A DNA stretch of 64,000 bases from Deltaproteobacteria bacterium (GTDB lineage: Bacteria > Myxococcota_A > Polyangia > Polyangiales > Houyiibacteriaceae), in contig JAEPMI010000014.1 in assembly GCA_017644045.1 (NCBI GenBank), forward strand, positions 310,001-374,000, read 5' to 3'. Under the pieces are notes generated by a model. It saw nothing but the letters and a program-made list of their open reading frames with translations, had not been told where the DNA came from and did no database searches. The translations under genes were made by a program, and so were the position numbers. Each line of letters starts with the position of its first letter. Within the stretch, counting starts at the first letter, position 1. Positions 8,056 through 15,510 of this stretch are shown here, in pieces.

Positions 8056-9974
8056 CAGAGCGTTCCGAGGACCTCGACGAGTCGCTCTCGGGCCGGCTCC
8101 GCGGCCGGCGTGCGCGTCGGTGCGTCCACGACGAGAGCCGTCAGGTCGAGCGCGTCCGCCATCGCGGCGTCGATGTGGGTGCGGATGCCCTTCTCGAGCG
8201 CGCTCACGTAGCGCTCGAGCGCGCCTTCGGCCGCGGGGTACTCCTCGACTCGACGGAGCATCGCGAAGCCAGCGGTGGCGATCCGGGAGAGCTCGCCGAT
8301 GTCGTCGTCGATGTAGACGACCCCGTTCTCGGTGCGAGCGTAGTTGCTCGGGTGGACGTCGAGGGAGACGGAGTGGGTGGCCGCCAACACCAGAGAGCGG
8401 ATGGTCGCGTCGGCGTAGGCCACCAGCGCATCCCCCAGGGCCTCTTCGTCCTTGGCGTCCTCCGCGGCGCGCATCTCGGCACGCAGCGAGGGCGTCCAGG
8501 GCGCGATGGTCCAGAGCCAGTACATGTCGGTCGCGTCGATCTGTAGCTGCAGCACGGTCTGCGGGGGCTGCATCTCCTCGAGCGCCACCTTCCCGCGGGC
8601 GAGCCGAACCAGGGCGGTTCGACCGGCCTCGAGATCGGGGCTGCGCCGACGAGCACGAGTCTTCAGAGCCCAGCCGTCGACCTCGTAGATCACGGTGTCG
8701 CTCCCGGACCCATCGGCCTTCCCCCGTTGACTGCTGAGGTCACTCCGGAGGACCGCCTGGCCGATGTCGAGGCCCTGCAGGATCTGCCGGCCGAGCTGTG
8801 GAGGCCAGAGCTGGATGCTCGAGACGTCCGACTCGGGGAGCGGCGGAGGCGGTACGGCCGCGCTCTTGGGCATCGCCGGCAGTCCCGTCGTTTCGGTGTG
8901 GCTCCCGCTCGGGTAGGGCGTCGTCGCACGTCGTGGTGTGGGGACCGGTGTGGGCAGCAACGGGTCGAAGCCGGCCATTCGCTCCGCGAGCGATCCCCCA
9001 GGCGGCGGCGCCCCCGGGGCCGGCTGGGTCCACGAACGACGGCTCCCTTCATCCGCGTCGTTCGGCGTGACGCTCGCCGAGTCGCCCTCGGGTCGCGCTT
9101 CGGGCACGTCGCTCTCGTTCGGGGGGATGGTCTCGGCTTCGCGGGGATCGGTCGACGGCGCGCTCACGGCGACCGAGCCGCGCTGGTCGTCCTCCATGAC
9201 CTCGTCGAGCGGATCGACCTCCGCTTCGAGCTCAGCGTCGGCCTCCTCGCGGCTCGCTCGACCTCTCGCCGTCGAGCGGTTCGACACCGTGCTCGGGTCG
9301 GGCACCTCGAAGTCGATCCCGATCGCCTGCATCTCGTCGAGCAGCTCCTGCTGGGTGCCTGCCGTGCCGTCCAGCGAGCGCACCCCGTGCTGGGCGACGT
9401 GTCGCTGGAGCAGCGTCGCTGCCGCACGCACGGCGAGCACCGCCGTCTCGCGCACGCCCACTCCAGAGTGGGCTTGGCTCGGGACCACGGGCACGCTCTC
9501 CTCGAGCGAGAGCTCCTTGCGCATCTCCTCCTCGGACAGACTCCCCGGCAGGTCCTGCTTGTTCGCTTGGACCACCAGAGGCAGCGGCCGCTCCTCCGTG
9601 CGGAGCTCGGTGATCTGCCGGAGCATCGGGAGGGCTGCGTCGATCCCTTCCAGCGTCGCTTCGCAGACGAAGACCACCACGTCCGCGCTGTCGATCAGAT
9701 GCGCGCGACGGCTCCGCAGCACTCGCTGCCCGGGCACCGTGACCAGCTGACAGCGGACGCGGTGTCCTCCGATCAGCCCCCCCTCGAGACTCAGCCAGTC
9801 GAAGTGGAGAGTTCGCCCCTGGTCAGATTGGGCGGGGGTATAGAGCTCCCCCCGGCGCATCGTGGTGAAGAAACCGCACAGTCGCTCGAGATTGGTCGTC
9901 TTCCCGGCTCGGCCGGGCCCGTCGTAGACGACTCGGACGATGATGCGTTGGGCATCAGCATCGTACACAGCCAT
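8055..9974 (-). CDS. MglA-like Ras-family GTPase fused to a kinase-like C-terminal domain
   Basis: Residues 1-190 match the MglA group: P-loop GPGRAGKT (19-26), TVPGQ (79-83) and NKQD (138-141). Myxococcus MglA controls cell polarity and motility and is about 195 residues; this protein has 639. After a low-complexity Pro/Ser/Glu linker (about 200-420), the C-terminus looks like a protein-kinase/aminoglycoside-phosphotransferase fold: an ALK lysine in WALKTR, a catalytic-loop-like LDVHPSN (Asp539, Asn544) and a DFG-like IDDD (555-558). The acidic and Asn positions survive but the Gly-rich loop is weak, so activity is uncertain. It begins four bases after the DUF4388 gene and shares one base with the phosphoesterase gene. 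Roadblock-type partners lie two and three genes upstream. Confidence 0.88.
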   Translation of the reverse strand: MAVYDADAQRIIVRVVYDGPGRAGKTTNLERLCGFFTTMRRGELYTPAQSDQGRTLHFDWLSLEGGLIGGHRVRCQLVTVPGQRVLRSRRAHLIDSADVVVFVCEATLEGIDAALPMLRQITELRTEERPLPLVVQANKQDLPGSLSEEEMRKELSLEESVPVVPSQAHSGVGVRETAVLAVRAAATLLQRHVAQHGVRSLDGTAGTQQELLDEMQAIGIDFEVPDPSTVSNRSTARGRASREEADAELEAEVDPLDEVMEDDQRGSVAVSAPSTDPREAETIPPNESDVPEARPEGDSASVTPNDADEGSRRSWTQPAPGAPPPGGSLAERMAGFDPLLPTPVPTPRRATTPYPSGSHTETTGLPAMPKSAAVPPPPLPESDVSSIQLWPPQLGRQILQGLDIGQAVLRSDLSSQRGKADGSGSDTVIYEVDGWALKTRARRRSPDLEAGRTALVRLARGKVALEEMQPPQTVLQLQIDATDMYWLWTIAPWTPSLRAEMRAAEDAKDEEALGDALVAYADATIRSLVLAATHSVSLDVHPSNYARTENGVVYIDDDIGELSRIATAGFAMLRRVEEYPAAEGALERYVSALEKGIRTHIDAAMADALDLTALVVDAPTRTPAAEPARERLVEVLGTL

Positions 9975-9978
9975 AGAA

Positions 9979-10797
9979 TCACGTCTTCATCCTTGCTTTG
10001 ACCAAGAGACCGAGGTCCGTTGGTCGGGTGAGAAAGTGAGCGACCGTGAGGTCGCCGTGGACGGCGATCGCGAACTGCGAGCCGTCGTTCGCGCGCCAAT
10101 AGGCGAGGTCCGGTGGCTCGCCCCCCAGCCTCGCGATCCGGTCACGAAGCTCGACGAAGCTCGGTCCCCTGACGCTGAGCTCGCTCTCCGTCGGCAGCGT
10201 CTCCGGCTGCGAGGAAGCGACCGGAAAGGCGTGCTGACTGCCACCCTTCGCGAGGAACGCGATGCCGGGGAGCGAAACCCCCTCCAGGATCTCGGTGCCT
10301 CGGCGGGCGGCTTCCGGAAAGACCTTGCGGCCCACGCGAATCGCGATGTCGAGGGTCTCGAACGTGAAGCGCGGCGAGTAGCCGGGAGCGCGGTGCTCCA
10401 GCCAGTCGTAGGAGACCTCCGAGTGCTCCCCCACTCGAACGAGCGCCTCCGAGGTGTGCTCGGCGAGGGCATCGTGCAGCCCACCCGGTGGGACCACGCC
10501 GCGGCGAACGAGCTCCTCTCCGAGCGGAACGTTCTTCCCTTTGCACTCCAGGTAGATCTGCTCGAGCTGCCGGCGGTCGAGGTCAGCCTCGCTGCTCTCG
10601 AGGAGCAGGTCCGTCAGCCGTCGCTGCATGCCGGCCGCGACCGCCCAGCAGATCCTGCCCTCCTCCAGGAGCACGGTCGCCAGCTGCGAGCCCCCGGCTT
10701 CGCAGATCAGCGCACCCGTGCCTCGCTCCGAATGCTCCACGAGATCGATCAGCGAGAGCACCGTGCCGAAGTGGAACCTGGAGGAGGGTGCCAGCAT
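9979..10797 (-). CDS. DUF4388/PATAN-like domain protein
   Basis: The N-terminal 90 residues (FHFGTVLSLIDLVEHSERGTG onward, then LLEEGRICWAVA) follow the DUF4388/PATAN pattern, a beta-rich module common in myxobacterial and cyanobacterial signalling proteins and often placed beside receivers and GTPases. The remaining 180 residues have no recognised motif; no signal peptide or membrane helix is seen. ATG 10797 is favoured because the domain begins within ten residues of it, although a longer frame is open upstream. It sits 11 bases after the Roadblock gene and 4 bases before the GTPase gene, so it is likely a scaffold or adaptor of the same pathway (inference). Confidence 0.7.
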   Translation of the reverse strand: MLAPSSRFHFGTVLSLIDLVEHSERGTGALICEAGGSQLATVLLEEGRICWAVAAGMQRRLTDLLLESSEADLDRRQLEQIYLECKGKNVPLGEELVRRGVVPPGGLHDALAEHTSEALVRVGEHSEVSYDWLEHRAPGYSPRFTFETLDIAIRVGRKVFPEAARRGTEILEGVSLPGIAFLAKGGSQHAFPVASSQPETLPTESELSVRGPSFVELRDRIARLGGEPPDLAYWRANDGSQFAIAVHGDLTVAHFLTRPTDLGLLVKARMKT

Positions 10798-10808
10798 GAC
10801 CGCTGCCG

Positions 10809-11216
10809 CTAGAGCGCGGCCTCGACCTTGCTGAGCTGCATGCGGGACTTGGTGAGGACCATGCCGAGGTTCGCCGAGACTCGGCACACGACGACGAAGA
10901 CCATGTCCACGTTGCGCTTCGCGCGCTGGAAGACGTGGAGCAGGTTCTCGGAGAGAACGATGATCTCGTGGAAGTAGTGATGGTCCGGGTCCTCGACGAC
11001 GCCGCGGTTCTTCTTGAACATCTGCTCGATGGCCACGACGTTCGGGCCCTGGAAGAGGTCACCGGTGGCCGCCGCGACGAGGTCCAGGACCTCCTGCGGG
11101 TGGCTGTCCACCGTCTTCACGCCGAGGAGCATGCCGGTCTTCATGTCGACGTAGCCGGCCGCGAGGCAGTCGGGTACGGCCTTCACGGCCTCGGCGATAG
11201 CGTTGTCTAGGCTCAT
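10809..11216 (-). CDS. Roadblock/LC7-type protein, candidate MglB-like partner
   Basis: This 135-residue protein has the Roadblock/LC7 layout: an N-terminal helix, then GYVDMKTGMLLG, a long helix, and a final strand-rich part (VDMVFVVVCRVSANLGMVLT). In Myxococcus the Roadblock protein MglB is the GTPase-activating partner of MglA. The nearby MglA-like GTPase makes the same partnership plausible here, though sequence alone does not prove GAP activity. The C-terminal half of the preceding receiver protein is a clear paralogue (shared patterns around GPNV, EQ and EI). ATG 11216 has an AGAGA stretch upstream. It lies 61 bases after the receiver gene. Confidence 0.8.
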   Translation of the reverse strand: MSLDNAIAEAVKAVPDCLAAGYVDMKTGMLLGVKTVDSHPQEVLDLVAAATGDLFQGPNVVAIEQMFKKNRGVVEDPDHHYFHEIIVLSENLLHVFQRAKRNVDMVFVVVCRVSANLGMVLTKSRMQLSKVEAAL

Positions 11217-11277
11217 TGAGTTCTCTTTCGTATTTGGTTTCGGATGCTGTCTTTGGGGTCTGTGTGAAACGAGGCTC

Positions 11278-12453
11278 TCAAGGAACCTGTGGCTCGATCT
11301 CGGGGACGGCGGCCTTCATGCTGGCCCATCCCATGCCGATGCTGGTCGTCTTGCTGGTGACCAGGACGATCACGGCCTTGCCGCCTTTGATCGTCTTCAT
11401 GAAGTGGAAGTTGTGGCGCGAGGAAACGTGGATCTCCTCGAAGTAGTGCTCGCCGCTCTCGGGCATTCCGCGGTGCGAACGCACGAGCTGCTCGACGCGG
11501 CTCACGTTGGGGCCGCGGAACATGTCCATGGCGGCAGCGCCGACGATCTCGTTCAGCGTCTGCGAGTACCCGGCGTTGTTGTGCACGCCGAGCACCATGC
11601 CCGTGTCCAGGTCGACGACACCGCAGGCGACTCCGCCGTCGACCTGGTCGACGACCTTTTTACACGAGTCATCCATCTTTCCCATAGCCACCACCTTTTC
11701 ATCGTGTGTTTCGTCGTCCCCCAGATCGAAGGACCATTCACCGCTGAGTCCGGAGGACTCGCTAGACTCACCGCCGCCGAACCCACCCATGTCCGCTTCG
11801 TCGGACTGGCGAATGAGATCGAGGATCAGCCCGGAGAAAGGCCGGGTGATCGTTCGCTCGACCTGCTTCAGGGGGCACGTCTCCACCGACCCCGATTCGC
11901 TCTTCAGTATCGTCGCCAACGCTTCCTCGCCGACGGTCTCTCCGTGGACCGCGTGGATGATCTCGCCGTTCTCGACGTGGATCTCGTCGTGGCCGAGGCC
12001 GCCCAGGGTGATCGTCACCGAACGCCGACCCAGGTGGAACATCTGGAGCATGTCGATCAGCGAGAGACCGTGGATGCTTCCGCGGAAGCCCTCGCGGCTC
12101 TCGATCGCGTGCTGCACGGCCCGGCGGAGCTCGATGGGTGTGAAGGGCTTGGTCAGGACCGACACCGCGCCCAGCCGCGTGGCCAGCTGATGGTCACGCG
12201 CCGTCGCGTAGGCGCTCATGAGCACGGCCCGTGTCCGGGGCGCGATCCGGATCGCGCTGGCGATGAGGTCGATGCCATCGGTGCCGCTCATCCGTAGGTC
12301 GGTGAGGAGCACGTCGAAGGGCTGCACCTCGAGGGTCTCGAGCGCCTCCTCACCGCTCGCGACCGCGCCCACCTCGAACCCGTTGTCCTCCAGCTGTCGC
12401 TGGAGCGCGCGACGCAGATCGTCGTCGTCGTCGACCACCAGAACGCTCGTCAT
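11278..12453 (-). CDS. Receiver-DUF4388-Roadblock fusion response regulator
   Basis: Residues 1-120 are a receiver with the DDDDD acidic pocket, a phospho-acceptor Asp in LLTDLRM (about residue 53), and TKPF lysine. Residues about 125-215 resemble DUF4388/PATAN (HGLSLIDMLQMFHLGRRSVTI). A Gly/Ser/Glu linker (about 220-250) leads to a Roadblock-like C-terminus (about 260-391) resembling the separate Roadblock gene downstream. There is no DNA-binding domain, so output is probably by protein contact, linking phosphorylation to the GTPase module. ATG 12453 shares one base with the histidine kinase stop (TGATG), making that kinase the likely phosphodonor. The frame is open further upstream but would overlap the kinase. 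Confidence 0.85.
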   Translation of the reverse strand: MTSVLVVDDDDDLRRALQRQLEDNGFEVGAVASGEEALETLEVQPFDVLLTDLRMSGTDGIDLIASAIRIAPRTRAVLMSAYATARDHQLATRLGAVSVLTKPFTPIELRRAVQHAIESREGFRGSIHGLSLIDMLQMFHLGRRSVTITLGGLGHDEIHVENGEIIHAVHGETVGEEALATILKSESGSVETCPLKQVERTITRPFSGLILDLIRQSDEADMGGFGGGESSESSGLSGEWSFDLGDDETHDEKVVAMGKMDDSCKKVVDQVDGGVACGVVDLDTGMVLGVHNNAGYSQTLNEIVGAAAMDMFRGPNVSRVEQLVRSHRGMPESGEHYFEEIHVSSRHNFHFMKTIKGGKAVIVLVTSKTTSIGMGWASMKAAVPEIEPQVP

Positions 12454-13511
12454 CACGAGTCCTCCGCGATGGGGAGAAAGAGTGCGAAGCACGCCCCGGG
12501 AGCCGGCGATTCGCAGAGCCGAAGATCACCACCGCAGGCCACCACGGCCTCGCGGGACATCGGGAGGCCCAGCCCCGTGCCGCCTTCCTTGCTCGTGTAG
12601 AAGGGGTCGAAGACTCGGGTCTGGAGCTCGGCGGGGACGCCCGGTCCATCGTCGATGACCTGCAGCTGGACGCCGCGGTCGAGCAGGATTCGCCCGGCGG
12701 GCACGAAGGTGCCGCCGCACTCGCCGTCGAAGCGCCGCGCCACGATGCGGACCCGGAGCGCGCGCTCCGCCGCCTCCGCCGCGTTCACCACCAGGTTCAC
12801 CAGGGCTTGCTCGAGAATGAGCCCGTTCGCCCGGACCGGCGGGAGGTCCGGCGAGAGGTCGAGCCGGAGCTGATGGTCTCGCTCGCGGAAGAGCGGGCGG
12901 AGCAGACCGTCGATGCGCTCGACGATCGGCCGCAGCCCGATGGTCGACACCTCGGTCCGGCCCACTCGGGAGTACTCGAGGAGCGAGTCCACCGTGGTCG
13001 TCAGCCGGTTCGCCGCGCTTCGGACCGACTGGAGCATGCGGTCCAGGTCGATGGGCTGGAGTCGGTCGCGCCGCTCCCAGACGCTCTCCACCTCGAGGAG
13101 CAGCGCCGCGAGCGGCGTGCGGATGTCGTGAGCGATGGTGGTCATGAGCTGACCGACCGTCTCCAGGCGCTGTTGATGGAGGCGGCGGGTCAGGTCTTGC
13201 TGGCGCTCCGAGATCTCGCGCATCGTCAGCAGCACGTGGTCGGTGCCCAACGTGTGCCGGCTGCATCCGAGGCTTCGCCCCCCCTCGCCGTGCCAGATCG
13301 CGGGGGTGTCGCCCGTGCTCTCGGCGATGACCGACCAGAGCGCGTCGGGCAGCGCGTGCGGCAGCTGCCCGATCGTCGCACCGCAGTCGTCGAGCAGCGC
13401 GCGCCCGCTCGGCGACGCGCCGACGAGGATGCCGGCGAGTGTGCACACCGCGACCGGCGCCCCGACCTGGTCGAGCGCGATGGTCCCCTCATCGTATGCG
13501 GCAGCAATCAC
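12453..13511 (-). CDS. Soluble PAS-like sensor histidine kinase
   Basis: About 352 residues without membrane helices. The first 110 residues look like a PAS-type sensor (QVGAPVAVC onward). The kinase core is complete: H-box IAHDIRTPLAA (His128), N-box VNLVVNAAEAAE, G1 DDGPG, F-box FDPFYTSK and G2 GTGLGL. It should autophosphorylate and pass phosphate to the receiver protein whose start overlaps its stop by one base. GTG 13511 with GGGGA five bases upstream is favoured; TTG 13556 gives a longer form. It opens the seven-gene run 13511-6275, preceded by a palindrome-rich gap that probably holds the promoter. Confidence 0.88.
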   Translation of the reverse strand: MIAAAYDEGTIALDQVGAPVAVCTLAGILVGASPSGRALLDDCGATIGQLPHALPDALWSVIAESTGDTPAIWHGEGGRSLGCSRHTLGTDHVLLTMREISERQQDLTRRLHQQRLETVGQLMTTIAHDIRTPLAALLLEVESVWERRDRLQPIDLDRMLQSVRSAANRLTTTVDSLLEYSRVGRTEVSTIGLRPIVERIDGLLRPLFRERDHQLRLDLSPDLPPVRANGLILEQALVNLVVNAAEAAERALRVRIVARRFDGECGGTFVPAGRILLDRGVQLQVIDDGPGVPAELQTRVFDPFYTSKEGGTGLGLPMSREAVVACGGDLRLCESPAPGACFALFLPIAEDS

Positions 13512-13556
13512 CAATGTCCCCACGAGGGCGACGTCCCTCGCGACACCCCATCGCAA

Positions 13557-13814
13557 GGTTCAGACCACCGGCCGTCGCGAGCCGATCACCGTCGTTTTGG
13601 AGGCGGTCGCGTCGGGTGGTGTCGCGCGGGTGTCCGGTTTCCGTACGAGTCCGCAAAGGGATCGAGTGTGGACACTTCCGTTCTCACCGACGCACACCAC
13701 GAGCCCCCGTCTTTTGCGGGCTCTCTCGGGGTGTGGCGCCCGTCGTGTCCGACGTCCGGACATGTCGAGCGCGCTCGACACTCCCGAGACGCGGGCGCGC
13801 AAACGGCGCGTCGG
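13557..13814. promoter_or_regulatory. Intergenic gap with three short palindromes
   Basis: This gap lies upstream of the histidine kinase and downstream of the GAF/receiver gene. It holds AGTGT-GG-ACACT (13664-13675), TGTCCG-ACGTC-CGGACA (13746-13762) and the perfect 18-mer TGTCGAGCGCGCTCGACA (13763-13780), the last two directly adjacent. All carry GTC/GAC-type ends, as expected for related protein-binding half-sites; the two adjacent ones could also fold as hairpins after the upstream gene. I could not assign a clear -35/-10 pair. Confidence 0.4.
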
Positions 13815-15425
13815 TCAGGCGGAGCGGCGGTGTCGGGCGCTCATCGCTTCCGCCAGCCACTGCCGGAGCTCGTCCATGCTGAACGGCTTCCGGAGGAACG
13901 CGAAGCCGGCATCGAGCGCGCCTTCGAGGCGGTAGCCGGTCACGATCATCACCGGCAGGCTGGGGTCACGTTTGCGGAGCTCGCGGGCGAGCTCGACCCC
14001 ACTCATCTCGGGGAGATTGTGGTCGGTGACGAGCGCCTGGACCCGGTCGATCTGCGGCCACGAGAGGACTTCGCGCGCATCGGCGAACGCGATGACCTCG
14101 TAGTCTTTCCGGAGCGCCCGAGTCAGCGCGCCGCGCACCAGCTCGTCGTCCTCGACCACCACGACGGTCGGCGGGGTGTCCTCGCTCGAAGGCAGCCAGA
14201 TCGACCAGACGGTCCGATCGGCGTTGGACCGGACGCGGAGACTTCCGCCGTGCGATCGTAGGAGCGAGCCCACGACTGGCAGCTCGAGGCCCGGCTCGCT
14301 CGCGAGCGCCCCGTGGAGCGGATCACTCAAGTGGTCGAGAATGCTCCGATCCCGCATCGGTCCCGGATGAGTCACCTCGATGACCACCCCGAGCGGGTCT
14401 CCGCTGGGGTGCATCGCGTCCGAGCAGCTCACTCGGATGGGGGCGCCCCGCGGGCTCTGGAGCAGGGCGTGGCGGTAGACGATCTCCACGACGAGGTCGA
14501 GATCGTAGGGAAGGATCGCCACCGACCGCTCCGAGCGCAGCTCCCGTTCGCGCACGCGGCCTTCCGCGCTCGCCTCCAGAAGAGGGAGGATCCGTTGCAG
14601 TCGTGGCACCGCCGCGACCGGGTCACCGCGACCGCCGAGCTCCGTGGCCCCGAGCTCGGCGATCGGCGTGCAGAGCTTCGCGGTCTCGGCGAGTCGCCGG
14701 AGCACCTCTCGCATCGAGTCGGCCACTCGTGGATCGAGTCCATCACTCGCGGCCACCTCTTCCAGGAGGGTGGTCGCGCCCTGGAGCCGGTTGGTCAGGT
14801 CGTGCGTCAACCCCAGCGCCACCCGTCCCAGGCTGGTGCGGCGAACCTCCTCCGCGCGGTGCAGCAGGAGTCGAGCACGGTCTCGCAGGACCATCCGTAG
14901 CTGCATCTCGTCGACCACGATCGACGCGAGATCCCGGAGTACCGCCCGGTCCTCGTCGTCGAGAGCTCGCGGCTCGTGGTCGACCACACAGACGGTCCCC
15001 AGCCGGTACCCTTGGATCTCGATGGGCGCAGCCGCGTAGAAGCGGAGGCCGAAATCGCCGGTGACCAGGGAGTTCGCGCGCGTACGCGGATCCTCGCGGG
15101 CGTCGCGGACCTCGTAGACGTCCGCGTCGTCGGTGACGACGGTCGAGCAGAAGCCAGGTTCTCGAGGGATCTCCTGCAACTCCACGCCTTCTCCGGCCTT
15201 GAACCAGATCCGGTCCTCGTCGACGAAGGAGACCAGCGCGATCGGGGTCTTGAACCAGCGCCGGGCCATCGCCGCGACCCGGTCGAACGCGGCGTCCGGT
15301 GAGGTGTCCAAGATCTCGTGTCGTCGCAGGGACGCCAGCCGTGCGGCCTCTGCCTCGCCGGCTGCTTGGCTCTCGCCGAAGAGGTCGTTGGTGCTTCCGT
15401 CAGTCACGTTGCGGTCCAGACTCAT
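13815..15425 (-). CDS. GAF-degenerate histidine kinase-receiver hybrid protein
   Basis: Residues about 25-185 form a GAF domain of the kind that begins with EAARLASLRRHEILDT and contains FCSTVV. A kinase-like part follows with an H-box-like LTHDLTNRLQG (about residue 225). The expected N-box Asn is missing, and the DxGxG position reads THPGPM, so ATP binding is doubtful. The last 125 residues are a receiver with EDD, phospho-acceptor Asp in VTDHNLPEMSG and RKPF. It may act as a phosphate sink or adaptor. ATG 15425 is chosen because GGGAG lies six bases upstream. It precedes the seven-gene signalling run on the same strand, separated from it by the palindromic gap. Confidence 0.82.
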   Translation of the reverse strand: MSLDRNVTDGSTNDLFGESQAAGEAEAARLASLRRHEILDTSPDAAFDRVAAMARRWFKTPIALVSFVDEDRIWFKAGEGVELQEIPREPGFCSTVVTDDADVYEVRDAREDPRTRANSLVTGDFGLRFYAAAPIEIQGYRLGTVCVVDHEPRALDDEDRAVLRDLASIVVDEMQLRMVLRDRARLLLHRAEEVRRTSLGRVALGLTHDLTNRLQGATTLLEEVAASDGLDPRVADSMREVLRRLAETAKLCTPIAELGATELGGRGDPVAAVPRLQRILPLLEASAEGRVRERELRSERSVAILPYDLDLVVEIVYRHALLQSPRGAPIRVSCSDAMHPSGDPLGVVIEVTHPGPMRDRSILDHLSDPLHGALASEPGLELPVVGSLLRSHGGSLRVRSNADRTVWSIWLPSSEDTPPTVVVVEDDELVRGALTRALRKDYEVIAFADAREVLSWPQIDRVQALVTDHNLPEMSGVELARELRKRDPSLPVMIVTGYRLEGALDAGFAFLRKPFSMDELRQWLAEAMSARHRRSA

Positions 15426-15510
15426 CTCGCTCCCACCTGCCCCCAACCGGAGCTCGCCCCGAGCGAACGCAAGGATCACGCCAGCGGGTTGGTGGGCGGA
15501 TGGGGCCGGG

